The notes beneath the pieces were generated by a model, which saw nothing but the letters and a program-made list of their open reading frames with translations, did no database searches and was not told the origin of the DNA. A DNA stretch of 64,000 nt, taken from the NCBI GenBank assembly GCA_963681505.1, contig OY811980.1, forward strand, positions 2,094,595-2,158,594. The letters are read 5' to 3'. This DNA comes from Eunapius fragilis. Lineage: Eukaryota > Porifera > Demospongiae > Spongillida > Spongillidae. Positions 12,011 to 22,300 of the stretch are shown piece by piece. Both the position numbers and the translations under genes were made by a program. Within the stretch, counting starts at the first letter, position 1. Every line of letters begins with the position of its first letter.

Positions 12011-12234
12011 TAGATACATCGCAACACAATGTAGAGTATACCTTCCTTGTTGATGTAGTTTATCGGGAATACAACTTGCAATCGCCGAACTTGAAGCCAT
12101 CTTCTTAAGAAACGTGGAGAGCAGCAGGTATACAGTATAACTATTAAGCTGAAATGATTATCACTCATAGTGTTTATATACCTCCACGCCAGCGATTTAA
12201 CTGCTGTGAAAATTCAATAAATCGTGAATAACTA

Positions 12235-12500
12235 ATCATCGGTACAAAAAGTGGAGCCTCCATGGCGGCTTCGGCGGCCACGGTTCCGTCGCCGCTGCGT
12301 TAAAAATGAGCAGTTTCGTCTTTGTTTTATGTCACAGAACCGCGCGGTTGTAATAGAGAACAAAAGGGTACTGCCCGCCCTCGTACCCAGTCCTGGAACA
12401 TGGTCACCTTCTTCTCCTTCTTGACAACGGATAGGAACACTTTTAAACAATGAAAATTTCACCAATAGCTTCAGAATAGGCTGGAAGAGCCGCTTTCATG
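12235..12500 (-). repeat. Dispersed repeat R1, copy 1
   Basis: Aligns block by block with 26397-26780 and 28490-29000: a GTCACAGAACCGCG/GTCATAAAACGGTG block, TAGAGAACAAA, CGTACCCAGTCC, a TTCTTCTCCTTCTT tract and ACCAATAGCTTCAGAAT. On the minus strand all three copies show a basic or acidic run followed by a GLGTR-like or DWVR-like segment, hinting at a decayed coding region, but no intact frame is shared. Confidence 0.55.
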
Positions 12501-12518
12501 TTTAATACACCATTTAAA

Positions 12519-12810
12519 CACGTGAGGTAACAAGTAAATAAAAAACCTTCTCTTTGAGAAAGTTGGTGGGATATAGGATTTGAAGGCAATGGTGGTGTAA
12601 AAAGCAAGGAAAAAAGGATCTGTAATAGTAGGGGAAAATGTCATAGTTCTATATTTAGCTCGTTTGTAGCATATACTATGTTCGTGCGCTAAATATAGGA
12701 CTATTACAGATCCTTGTTTCCTTGCTTTTTACACCACCATTGCCTTCAAATCCTATATCCCACCAACTTTCTCATAGAGAAGGTTTTTTATTTACTTGTT
12801 ACCTCACGTG
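12519..12810. mobile_element. Foldback MITE, family E, copy 1
   Basis: A near-perfect palindrome of about 292 bp. The left arm starts CACGTGAGGTAACAAGTAAA and the right arm is its inverse. Each arm is about 125 bp and includes GGTGGTGTAAAAAGCAAGG. The loop spans about 12660-12690. Two further copies lie at 27506-27794 and 31281-31553. There is no ORF, so it must be moved by a transposase encoded elsewhere. Confidence 0.9.
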
Positions 12811-13246
12811 TTCATTTGCTAGATGATAAACACATGCACTCGTGTTCTCTTGGTTATGCACCTTCGTTGAGCATCTGACCATGTAACACCTCAGGCTGAG
12901 AGGACTGGAGCACCGTAAACATTAATATAAGCAGAGATAATATTATCTCTGATATCAGTTTCGTTCAGAACAGTTAATTGATTGTAGTGTAACTTATGGT
13001 TTGATCTCTTTCCTAATCGTTGCGGCGTGAGGAACGTCACAGTGTGTGAAGGACGGGGGATATGGCAGCCACGGCAAAACCAGGCGGGGGGGGGGGGGGG
13101 GGGGGGAGGGGGGTATTTACCCGCCCAAGTTTACAGAGCAGAATTATTATTCATGACTTCATTTTAACCAACTGCTTCACTTGAAAGCCTTCGCTAACTG
13201 TTTAGTACACGGTAAAAAAACACGATGAACAAATTTGGACTAACTG
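12811..13246. other. Spacer with G homopolymer
   Basis: No gene recognised. An interrupted G run occupies about 13084-13113. A short palindrome, AGAGATAATATTATCTCT, is at about 12934-12951. Confidence 0.4.
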
Positions 13247-13457
13247 CACGGGCGGATACGGCGCAACCCCCCCCCCCCCCCCCCCCCCCCCTCTTTCATA
13301 TAAGGTACCTCCCCCTCTTCCGCTAAGCAGTCCCCTTCACTTTCCGTATCGTGCCTGAAGCGGACAGCACCCCCACCCCCCACCCCCCGCTTTTCATATT
13401 GTGCCTGAAGCAGACAGCACCCCCCCTTTTGGAAAATCCTGTATCCGCCCCTGTGGC
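13247..13457 (-). mobile_element. Poly-G MITE, family G, copy 1
   Basis: Reverse complement of the element at 52918-53167. Ends resemble CAGGGGCGGATACAGGAATT on one side and GGGCGGATAC in inverse on the other. The interior has twice-repeated GTGCTGTCCGC(C/T)TCAG blocks and a GGTACCTTA block beside a homopolymer. It is non-coding. Confidence 0.7.
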
Positions 13458-13502
13458 CATTGCAGTTTATTTGCGCATGTATATACCACGCCCACTCATT
13501 TT

Positions 13503-13620
13503 ATAATTCAGGGGCGGATACAAGAATTCTGAAAGGGGGGGGGGGGGGGGGGGGGGGGGGGCCTGACTTCAATAACTAATGGGGGGGGGGGGGGGGGGGG
13601 GGAGGTGCGGGAGGGGGATG
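13503..13620 (+). mobile_element. Truncated poly-G MITE, family G
   Basis: Begins TCAGGGGCGGATACAAGAAT and runs into two G homopolymers of more than 20 bp separated by CCTGACTTCAATAACTAAT. Only one recognisable terminus is present, so it is a truncated or recombined copy. Confidence 0.55.
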
Positions 13621-13634
13621 TGCCTCCCGCTCGA

Positions 13635-13840
13635 AGCACGTGACTCGCGTGACGTTTATTCATTCCAGCTGGCCGTCACTAGCGCTACGAATACAGCTTG
13701 AGTTGATTGTGGTGGGACTGGCAGGGGTGACAAGTACACGTGACGCGCGTGCCGTTTATTCATTCGTTAATCGCCAGCTGGCCGTCACTAGCGCAGCTTC
13801 AGGTGATTGTGGTGGGATTGGTAGCTCCTCTGTTTATCTC
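13635..13840. repeat. Imperfect tandem duplication of about 110 bp
   Basis: CGTGACTCGCGTGACGTTTATTCATTC at 13640 recurs as CGTGACGCGCGTGCCGTTTATTCATTC near 13738. Each is followed by CAGCTGGCCGTCACTAGCGC and a GTGATTGTGGTGGGA(C/T)TGG block. It lies immediately upstream of the hAT remnant and may be its subterminal region. Confidence 0.6.
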
Positions 13841-13889
13841 ATAAGCTTGTGTCTCCTATAAACCCAGACCACTGGGTTTATAACACTGA

Positions 13890-14118
13890 TGAGCTTATCA
13901 GGTACCCGCAACGACGCAAACAACTCTCCGTGGTGTGGGCACATTTCAAATTGTACAAATGTCATGAAAAGAGAGGATATGAAGGGTTTGCTGACAAAGC
14001 TTGGTGCAACCATTGCCACAAGCCCCTTGTCGAACGACCTACGTAGAGAAGTTAAGGATGAATTTGATGCTTGGCTTTCAGTTCCCGAAACATGACAAGT
14101 GAATGCTACTTCTCCTAT
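13890..14118 (+). pseudogene. hAT remnant, BED-finger half
   Basis: One frame gives SVVWAHFKLYKCHEKRGYEG then AWCNHCHK, matching a BED-type zinc finger start (aromatic pair VW-x-x-F followed by C-x-x-C). It stops at 14046. From about 14040 a different frame reads DEFDAWLSVPET, the segment that normally lies just before the hAT dimerisation domain. The central catalytic region is therefore deleted. The downstream half resumes at 16064, across a nested insertion. This is a minimal hAT derivative and should not make an active transposase. Confidence 0.6.
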
Positions 14119-14215
14119 AGAGGGATTGCATAGATCTCGTGATCTCACGTAAAGTCATATGATAAAATATTTCCGCCCACGCAGGGGGCAAAGTATTACA
14201 GGTGCTCAACGGAGA

Positions 14216-14429
14216 ATGGTGAAAACGTGCTGCGTTGCGGGTTGTTCGAGCCGAGCAGGAAAGGAGAAGGACATAAAGTTTTACAGCATCCCAGGCGTCA
14301 ACGAAAGGCGGGGTAAAGAGCTTCGGGAGTTGTCTATTCGAAGGCGAACTGAGTGGCTGTCTAGAATTAATAGAAAGGATTGGGCCCCTTCGAAGAACGC
14401 ACGCGTTTGTTCTGTCCACTTTGTAACGG
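14216..14429 (+). pseudogene. THAP zinc-finger exon of the nested transposase
   Basis: MVKTCCVAGCSSRAG opens a C2CH THAP domain. The Cys pair at the N-terminus, the internal FYSIP segment, the RRTEWLSRINR helix, W-x-P and the closing VCSVHF (Cys-x-x-His) are all present in order, so the finger looks intact. The exon probably ends at 14429 before GTATGA. In ISL2EU-type elements the THAP finger binds the element ends. The catalytic core that should follow is missing, so the locus cannot encode a complete transposase. Confidence 0.7.
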
Positions 14430-14573
14430 GTATGAATTAACTCTGTGAAAAATGAAGGTTTGAGTGCATTATTTGTAATGTTACTAGGTACACCAACTGT
14501 CAATCTGGGCTATGCATCATGCGTGCCACATTTCGAGCGGTGAGGTTTTATATGCAACGATTATGCTGGAATG

Positions 14574-14843
14574 GCTATGGCAGAGGTGAAGATACCTCCA
14601 TTTACAAGAGGGAAAAAACAGTTAGAAAAAGTTGAAGTTGACTGGAGCAGGGAGTTATCAATCATAAGAATTCATATAGAGAGGGTCATAGGGTGCCTGA
14701 AACAGAAGTATACAATACTGCAACATGTTGTTCCTATTAGCTTACTAAAAGACAGCAGATCTGATGAGGCTACCATTGATAAAATCGTGCATGTGCTTTG
14801 TGCATTAGTTAACCTTTGTCCATCAGTAATTCCGCAAGAGTAA
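14574..14843 (+). pseudogene. DDE superfamily-4 transposase, C-terminal part
   Basis: The frame contains IPPFTRGKKQL, a short linker, then RELSIIRIHIERVIGCLKQK, matching the last part of DDE_Tnp_4 transposases, where the HxER glutamate is the third catalytic residue. It ends with an ALVNLCPSVI-type hydrophobic segment and a stop at 14841-14843. The two catalytic aspartates and about 150 residues between the THAP finger and this part are absent, consistent with an internal deletion that leaves a non-autonomous element. Confidence 0.65.
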
Positions 14844-14997
14844 ATTTTCAAACAGCAATTGAGCAAGGTTAAATAACAGATCAGTTGTAGTCAATGTAAC
14901 TGTTCAAACTATAGCACTTGTTTACTTCTCTTGTTCCCTTTATAGTGTTTTCGACATGTTGGACAATACCATTTGCTTTTAGGTGCACTTCGTATTC

Positions 14998-15970
14998 TCA
15001 GACAATCAAAATGGAACCACTGTATAGCACACTCCTGATTTCCTCAAAAAACTTGTTCACTTCCAACATTGAAGGCTTATCAGTGGTAGGACTTGGGGGT
15101 TGTTGAATTTCATTGATGGATTGAGATAGTCTCTTTCTGGCATTAGCAGGACTAATGAATGTAATATCTTTAACGTATGATGGTGTTACCTGGAAGCCAA
15201 GTTTCAAAAATTTCTACAGTGACAAATTTAGTACTGACTTACATCTTGTGTTGCAGGAAGCCAAACACACTTTCTAGAAGTGCATGCATCTGAACCAGAG
15301 TTCCTACGCACCTCTGTAGCATTAACTAATCCTGAGAGAATTGCAGCAATATGGCAACAAGCTTCTCCAAGGCTAGTCATAAAAAGAAATGGCAAGTAGG
15401 AACTCCTTCACACATTCTCTTACCCAGCCATGCAAGTACTGTAACAGTGAGCAGCCAAAATCTCACCCTTGTATTGCCCATGGATTAAGGGGAGTATCTG
15501 ACATTCTTTGAGAATGTTTCACCTGCAATATGAATTAATAACATAGATTGGAAAATGAGTTAAAATATATTCTCACATTGCCCATGACGACAAACTTCGG
15601 TTGATCTGGGGCGCCAAACACGTGGAGTTTCAAACTGTTTATCCAACCCGCCTGGAGAAAATTATTTCCATCTAACATCCCCTTCCAGGCCTAAATTTGA
15701 ATGGTATATAAGAATAATAACTGTAGTGGAATCGCTTGCCTTTATCTCCTCCTTGGTATAAGGACTAGGCGTGGATATCATGTACAGCACCATGTCACTC
15801 CACGTTAGGTCAGGTACTGCTTCTGGGCTCGTCGACCATTGTGAATCATCGATCGCGTAAGGATCGGTGTTTAGCCCTGTAGATGTAACTTTAGATTCAT
15901 ACCTGGCCCGAGAAACCGCACTCAAACTCTGAGTATATTCAGAAATTCTCTGCATTCCATTGAAGCGCAC
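14998..15970 (-). pseudogene. SWIM/YqaJ-type partner protein of the nested transposon
   Basis: On the minus strand the N-terminal exon (15970-15662) contains PDLTWSDMVLYMISTPSPYT, the conserved Pro-Tyr-Thr-Lys-Glu entry segment of YqaJ-type proteins. Two further segments, ending at 15424 and starting at 15372, join across a GT/AG intron to give GEILAAHC followed by CMAGLGEACCHIAAIL, a SWIM-type zinc finger (C-x-C...C-x-H pattern, here with a few inserted residues). Last comes 15207-14998 with an EVNKFFEEIR segment. The YqaJ nuclease core itself is not visible, so the gene is deleted or decayed. In ISL2EU elements this protein accompanies the transposase; its exact role is not settled. Confidence 0.6.
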
Positions 15971-16063
15971 TACTAAGTTGCCCCCAATAGCAACGGTTGC
16001 TAAGGACTAAGTCACATGACATTGCGGACGTGACGTTGGTGACGTAAGCTATGCAATCCCTCT

Positions 16064-16310
16064 CGATCATAGATAGTACTATATATGTATAAATCCACTT
16101 GCATGGTGGAAATTGCACGACTCGCGTTTTCCAAGAATTTCTAAGCTTGCAAGAAAGTACTTGACAATCCCTGCCTCATCTGCACCATCTGAGCGGGTAT
16201 TTTCTAGAGCCAAGCATATTCATCAGTGTCAAAGATGGAATCTTCTCCCTAAGCGACTGGAGGCATGCATAATTCTTAAGCACAATGCATGGGTACTGAA
16301 CAGTTAGATT
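16064..16310 (+). pseudogene. hAT remnant, dimerisation-domain half
   Basis: The frame ending at 16307 reads HDSRFPRISKLARKYLTIPA, then SSAPSERVFSRAKHI, then a PKRLEACIILKHN segment. This is the full hAT C-terminal dimerisation domain, with the P-A-S-S-A-x-S-E-R-V-F-S core intact. It continues the hAT fragment at 13890-14118, from which it is separated by the 1945-bp nested insertion. About 250 bp downstream is a hAT-type terminus (16450-16552). Confidence 0.75.
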
Positions 16311-16449
16311 AGTTACGTCTGGACCGGTCTCGGCGGTCTGGTTCATCTGCGCAACTTACTGATGTATGCGGCATATCGTGTGACTGATTAATTCACAGAG
16401 ATTGTATAATATTATTCAAGTTTATTAAATTTAATAATCTAATTACATC

Positions 16450-16552
16450 TTTAGTAAGTGGCCTTTCAGGCCGGGTTCCAGCCTGAAGGTCAGGCCAGAA
16501 GGTCCGGCCTGAAATGTCGGCCTGAAAGGTCGACCGGCCTTAGGCAACCCTG
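16450..16552 (+). mobile_element. hAT 3' terminus with GGCCTGA subrepeats
   Basis: Several GGCCTGA or TCAGGCC copies lead into CCGGCCTTAGGCAACCCTG ending at 16552. The inverse, CAGGGTTGCCTAAGGCCGG, is a hAT-type end related to the solo end at 3897. Position and polarity fit the right end of the hAT remnant. Confidence 0.6.
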
Positions 16553-16569
16553 CATGCCACCTTCCCTTG

Positions 16570-17060
16570 TATCAGAAGGCTTAGCATTGTTATGATGAGG
16601 CTTGCCAATTTTGTTGCAACAGACTTCTTCATTGGCTCTGAGCCTTAGTACAGCTGGTCTAGGCCTCCATAGGTTGGTTCAGCTACTAATATGGCATGAA
16701 TTATCACAGCAGATTGTACAGATCCTCTCGATGAGTTCACTTTGCAAGCTGTTAAAAGGTTCTGGTCTTAGTAAAAAAAAAAAAAAAAACTACCAGAATT
16801 GATGACCACCAATCTGACCAGTTGTACCTCATCTCATCTCTGACCAACTGTGCCCATCTGTTATCAGTCTCTTCACATCATGTTTCATCATGGCTAGCTG
16901 TCATACCATCTAGGGGATTTCATCTTGACTTGGAGCCAGATGAGTTTCAGGTTATCTTAAATAGTGGCTTGGGATGGACACATCATCGCAGCTACAGTGT
17001 CCTTACTGCTCTGACCAACAGCTGGATCATCATGCCATAATGTGCAAAGGGGGTGGTGTT
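16570..17060 (+). pseudogene. Non-LTR retrotransposon fragment (post-RT region)
   Basis: The frame at 16822-17040 includes LLSVSSHHVSSWLAVIPS followed by a HLDLEPDEFQVIL segment, matching the region after the reverse transcriptase in the copies at 25457 (AASWLSVIPSPGLNLHLDKA) and 34534 (minus). It stops before the zinc-knuckle segment. A poly-A tract at about 16771-16788 lies within it. It is heavily decayed. Confidence 0.55.
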
Positions 17061-17690
17061 GTTGTGTGCTGAGGAATGTATTTTTGCCTAATTTTGTCAT
17101 TGGGCTCGGCTTGGTGGGCAACTTGAAGTAGGTCAAAGGGGCCTGGAGCTGATAGTTCACATAGCTGGCCAGGAAACATTCTGGAGCCCAACTGGTTGAT
17201 TGGCAAACCAGCTGTTAATGGTAGTCTGTCCACTTAGCTCCAATACATTGAACGGAGCAGGATCTACAGGCGGGTCAGCAGCCGGTAAGGCTGAAGCTCA
17301 CAAGTTCAGTGTGATAACTTATTACCAGCCTGTACCACATCGTCCGAGAACCATGCATGGAAAGGTAGATCAAAGAATAAGAAAAATATATACTTTTTGT
17401 TCTTCTGGTTGTTGAGTCTTTGGTGGTTGGGGGCATGGCTAGTGTCCCAATTTTCAAGACTTTGGCCAGAATGATGGCCGAAAGGTAAATCAGTAAGTCT
17501 AATCAGTGTCTAGCTGGCTATATAGGCTAGCCATTCATCTACAAAGGAACAATGCCTGTACAATGATTGAAAGGCAGCCTCTTGTTTAGTGTAGTTATTG
17601 TATATTTTGTTGTTACATGTGCATTAATGCATATTAATTTGTGTTTTGTGCTTTGCTTGTAATCATGCCATTTAAAAATAATTATGCTCA
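17061..17690. other. Spacer between retrotransposon fragments
   Basis: No gene recognised. It probably contains decayed retroelement sequence, because both flanks belong to the same retrotransposon family. Confidence 0.35.
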
Positions 17691-19000
17691 CTTCTTCAAG
17701 AACAAGCAGCCAACTATTTCCTCCTAAACCCAGCTTGGTGATGCAGTTCCATGGAGAGCTGAAGCAATTATTCATGGGCTTAGCTTGATCTGGGAAAATA
17801 TTGTAGATCAAGATACAGCTCTATTGAAACTTGATTTTTCTAATGCTTTCAACTCTGTTCCTCGCCAACTTTTCTTAGATCAAAGCCTCCCCGGCATCTA
17901 TAGTTCCTCCTTCATTACAACAATCAGTTCATCTGAAGGAGTACGATAGGGGGACTTTTTGGGCCCTTTCCTGCCTTGTTTTGCATAAGCTTATTGAAAA
18001 AGTTGAAAGTCTTAATTTCAGCATTTAAGCTTATTACTGGTGTTTGGATGATGGAAGTATCATTGCAAAGGTCTTGGCTGATGTAATCCAGTCAGATGGG
18101 CCTGCCCTAGATACAAACTAAGTCTGAGGTAATTTAGCAATCCTCCAATTTAGTAAATGACATCTCTCCTCCTCAGCTTACTAGCCATTCCTCAGAAGAT
18201 TTTAACACTTTGGGTTACCTATTGGTTCTATCAATAATTTTCAAAAGGTTGCTAAATTAATGGAGAAACATGAAGAACTAGATGACCCACAAATTGCTAA
18301 TTCCCTTCTAGGATCCTGTGCCACTTTTTGGAAGTTTCCCTATTACATTAGAACAGTCCGTCCAGACCCAGTTAAGGATTCTGCAATTGTTTTTGCTGTT
18401 TTGAGATGATTATGCCCAGATCCTTAACTGATGTTCAATGAGTCAACGCACCCTATTTCTAAAATCTGAAGGTCTAGGTCTGTGCAGTGCCATTACACAT
18501 GCTGCTTCATACATAGCTTCTGTCACTCATGATCATGAAACAGTTTCAATTCCATCTGCAAGTCAAGTATCTATGACAATCACCAGCACTATAACCAGTC
18601 AATTATTACATCCATTTGCATAGCACTTCTTCTCGATGCATACCATCAAAGAAGAAGCATTCTGCTGCTATTGATGACACACTTTACTTGTTCCTTTTTA
18701 CTACTGCACATGCCTTTGCTTGGCTGTCAGTTGTCCCAAATGACAACTTAGGGCTCTATCTCACCCCTCATGAGTGGAGAGCTGTGACCAGGTGGTGGAT
18801 TGGAGCTGATGTAAACCCTGATGATTCAAAATGCCATTTATGTCACCAACATCAAGACAAATATGGACATCGTGCCACGGTTTGCAACACTAATGGTGAA
18901 CGTATCAGTCAAACCAACATTGCCGTTCTCCTCAGTTGGGAAAGCAATACATTCTCCTTAGGACGGAAATATATAACAAGCTGATATTTTTATTCCAACG
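17691..19000 (+). pseudogene. Non-LTR retrotransposon fragment with RT motifs
   Basis: Broken frames carry recognisable reverse transcriptase pieces in order: LKLDFSNAFNSVPRQLFLDQ (motif A), SSEGVR-x-GDFLGP (motif B, interrupted by a stop) and a YW-x-x-DDGS-like segment (motif C). After several frame changes 18616-18984 gives AFAWLSVVPNDNLGLYLTPH and a C-x-x-C...GH-x-x-x-x-x-C knuckle (CHLCHQHQDKYGHRATVC). The same arrangement appears in the copies at 25025 and 33701. There are multiple stops and frameshifts, so it is a dead copy. Confidence 0.7.
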
Positions 19001-19363
19001 TGATCTGCAGGAAAACCAGTAGCCATAGAAATCTCTCTTTTGTGCAGCTCACAGGTGGGAGAAGCAGAAAAACACCAAGTAACACTCTTGCTGACAGAAT
19101 TTCAGGTTGCACAAACCAAGTAAAATCATGTGTCACAAACCAGCTATACCAATGATCGGCCATCACGTTACAGAGGCGACATGCCAGAGCAAAGATTGCC
19201 GGTCATCCTTTGTAAATTTAAATTTCATAAGTAATTGTGCATGAATGTAATAAATGTATCATGTATACTGTTGCTTGTACTCTTGTATTCCTATAATTAT
19301 AACATAATAGTTTCTTGTGTAAATAATGTTGCACTTCTGTTGCTCTTTTAGGGCAGTACCAAC
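19001..19363. other. 5' flank of the beta-helix receptor-like gene
   Basis: No coding segment is seen. The last 20 bp, TTGCTCTTTTAG then GGCAGTACCAAC before the ATG, look like a pyrimidine-rich splice acceptor, suggesting a non-coding first exon upstream. No TATA box could be assigned. Confidence 0.35.
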
Positions 19364-22300
19364 ATGGGAAAAATGATCTGGTTACACCAATGGATTTTGC
19401 ATGTATACACAATCGCTTGCTTAAGTAGTGCTATATTTGGTGCCAAAGGACAGTTTCAAAATATATACTACGTGACACCAGTGAACGTTCCCTGTTCTTA
19501 TTCTCCGTGCTTTGATTTGGGCACCTACATGAATAACCAGTCACAGTACTTTGTGTCTGATACACAATTTATATTTCTTCAAGGGCAGCACATCTTATCT
19601 TCTAGTTTGGATATTTCCAATGTGAACAACATAGAGCTGGTCGGTTATGGATCTATGACAACACATAGCATTGCTGAAAATGTTTTGAGTTACGGATTTG
19701 AGCCTTATGAGCAAGACAGTACCATAACATACACTTCTTCGTCCAGTGTAATACGTTGCAATCCAGGACAAATACGAATTTTTTTTTGGAAGGCTGTATC
19801 TGTATCATTGGTGAACCTCACAATTGTTGATTGTGGATATTTCAACGAAAATTATTATGATGGCTATGCTGTACTTTTTCAATATGCTTCATACATAACA
19901 ATCGATGGGATCTCAGTACAGAATTGCCATAACTTTGGTATCGAGGCTTGGTTGGAAGGTCCAATAAATATTTCAAGATCATCATTCATAGGAAACAATC
20001 AATATGTTAAGAACTTACTGCAGAAGAGGACAAGTCCGTGCTCTACTGCAGTACAGAACTGTACCATAGTGGAATATTGGAACGATGGTACAGTTGATCC
20101 TAAATATTATGATGGAGGAGGTGTGTGGATAGCTTTCACTTCTATGACCAATAAGAAAATAGTAAGTATATCTTCATCCCTTTTTAGTTTAAGTTTGAAT
20201 GCCAGGTATGGTGTTGGCATTCCAGATCATCTGGTTTCTGGAACAGGGCTGACATTGATAATGTGTTTTAATGGTGGAACTGAAGAAGTAATTCTTTCTA
20301 ACAATACATTCTACAGAAATCAGGCAGGTTTGGGTGCTGGATTGCAGCTGTATTATTTCAGTGCAGGGTCGTCCTCCATAACAATGGAGAACACTTTATT
20401 CATGTCAGGTGTAGCACTACAAGGAGCAGGAGTGTCTTATAATCAAGCGCTTATAAATAACGACTATTCAACTAATATTATAATCTCTAACACAGTGTTC
20501 CATAACAATTATGCACGCAATTATGGTTCATCAGTATGGGTAAGTGAGGCCGTGAACTCAGTGACAATTGTGCATACTTTGGAGTTTAACAACTGTACCT
20601 TTCTGAACGAATATGGATATTCATCTATTAAAATTACGACAATTCAATCCTCAATGAGAATTAACGTGAACTTTACCGTCTGGAAAAAGATGTACGAGAC
20701 ACAGTTAGTCACATTCTCATCAGGAAACAGCAATACAAGCCTTCTATCGATTAGCATGCAAAACTCAGAAATCGTGGATGCAAGTGCTATGCTGTCAATA
20801 GGCAACGGGAGCCTATACATGTACAACTGCAGTGTTAATACATCACGTGCTCAATACTCATTGAACGTTAGTAACGAGGTACTGCTTGCAGGGTACAGCA
20901 GCTCTATTTACATTAGTAGTTGCATTTTTAGTGGCAACAGTGTACTTGCTGGGATCATGCAAGTTATGTCAAGTGAGCTAACACTTGTCAACACCTCATT
21001 TGAGAACTCCTTGCATGTATCTGCACTTCTTATCAGCATTAGTTTTTTTGGGAAGGTACTTTTTCTAAATGGTTCTTCTCTCCTGTTGGCTTCAAGCATT
21101 TTAAAGGCAGAAAATTGTAGTTCTCTCCTGTTTGATTCAAGCATTTTACACGCAGAAAATGGCAGTTCTCTCCTGTTTGATTCAAGCATTTTACAAGCAG
21201 AAAACGGCAGTTCTCTCCTGTTGGATGCAAGCACATTAATGGCAGAAAATGGCAGTTCACTCCAGCTGAATTCAAGCATTTTACAAGCAGAATACGGCAG
21301 TTCACTCCAGCTGAATTCAAGCTTTTTACAAGCAGAAAATAGCAGTTCTCTCAAGTTGGATTCAAGCATTTTACAGGCAGAAAATGGTAGTTCACTCCAG
21401 CTGAATTCAAGCATTCTACAAGCAGAAAACAGCAGTTTTCTCCAGTTGGATTCAAGCACTTTACAAGCAGAAATAGGCAGTTCTCTCCTGTTTTATTCAA
21501 GCAGTTTACAGGCAGAAAATGTTAGTTCATTCCAGCTGAATTCGAGCATTTTACAAGCAGAAAACGGCAGTTCACTCCAGCTGAATTCAAGCATTTTACA
21601 AGCAGAAATAGGCAGTTCTCTCTTGTTTTATTCAAGCAGTTTGCAGGCAGAAAATGGCAGCTCACTCCAGTTGAATTCAAGCATTTTACATGCAGATAAT
21701 GATACTTCTCTCAAGTTTAATTCAAGCACTTTACAAGCAGAAAAGGGTACTTATCTCAAGCTTAATTCAAGCACTTTACAAGCAGAGTATACTAAAATCC
21801 AATTGTCTGGCGCATTTGTTACAGCAATAAGCTTGATTGATTCAAACGCCAATTTTATACTTACAGAGATTAACTGCAAATATTATTCAGCCCCAAAAGG
21901 AGGTGCACTTTATCTTGATTCGTCTAGCGTAGTTTTTACCAATGCCAGTGCAACATTCACAAATAACCAAGCTGATTTGGGAGGTGGGCTATACTTGGTT
22001 TCATCAACAGTTAGCTTCATTTCCACCGATTTAAACTGCAGCAGTAACATTGCGCGATACTTTGGAGGCTGTCTCTACCTACTCTCGTCCAACGTGTCGT
22101 TCCAGAACACCACCGACACTATATTATTTAATAACACAGCTTTTAATGCTGGGGGAGGGATGTTTCTTGTTTATCAGTCGACACTTAACCTTACAGCGCC
22201 TTCTCACATCACATTCCACAACAATTCAGCATCATTGAGTGGCGGGGCCATATTTGCTTACGACCAAATCGTAAACCCCAACGTGTTGCCCCAACCACAA

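Larger units (their letters stand above)
14119..16063. mobile_element. ISL2EU-like DNA transposon nested in a hAT remnant
   Basis: Terminal inverted repeats AGAGGGATTGCATAG (14119-14133) and CTATGCAATCCCTCT (16049-16063) bound a 1945-bp element. It carries a THAP finger and a DDE-transposase tail on the plus strand and a SWIM/YqaJ-type partner gene on the minus strand, the two-gene content known for ISL2EU transposons. The flanks, read together, rejoin a hAT coding sequence (VPET before, HDSRFPRISKLARKYL after), which supports the boundaries. No clear target-site duplication was resolved. Confidence 0.7.

Noticed and set aside
3897..16552. A single 12.7-kb hAT element bounded by the two CAGGG-type ends
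   Set aside because: The flanking octamers (CTTCATAC and CATGCCAC) differ, and unrelated genes and repeats including gene A lie between.
20908..21459. Antisense 183-codon frame in the beta-helix gene
   Set aside because: It is the shadow of the 45-bp coding repeat, whose length keeps the antisense frame open.
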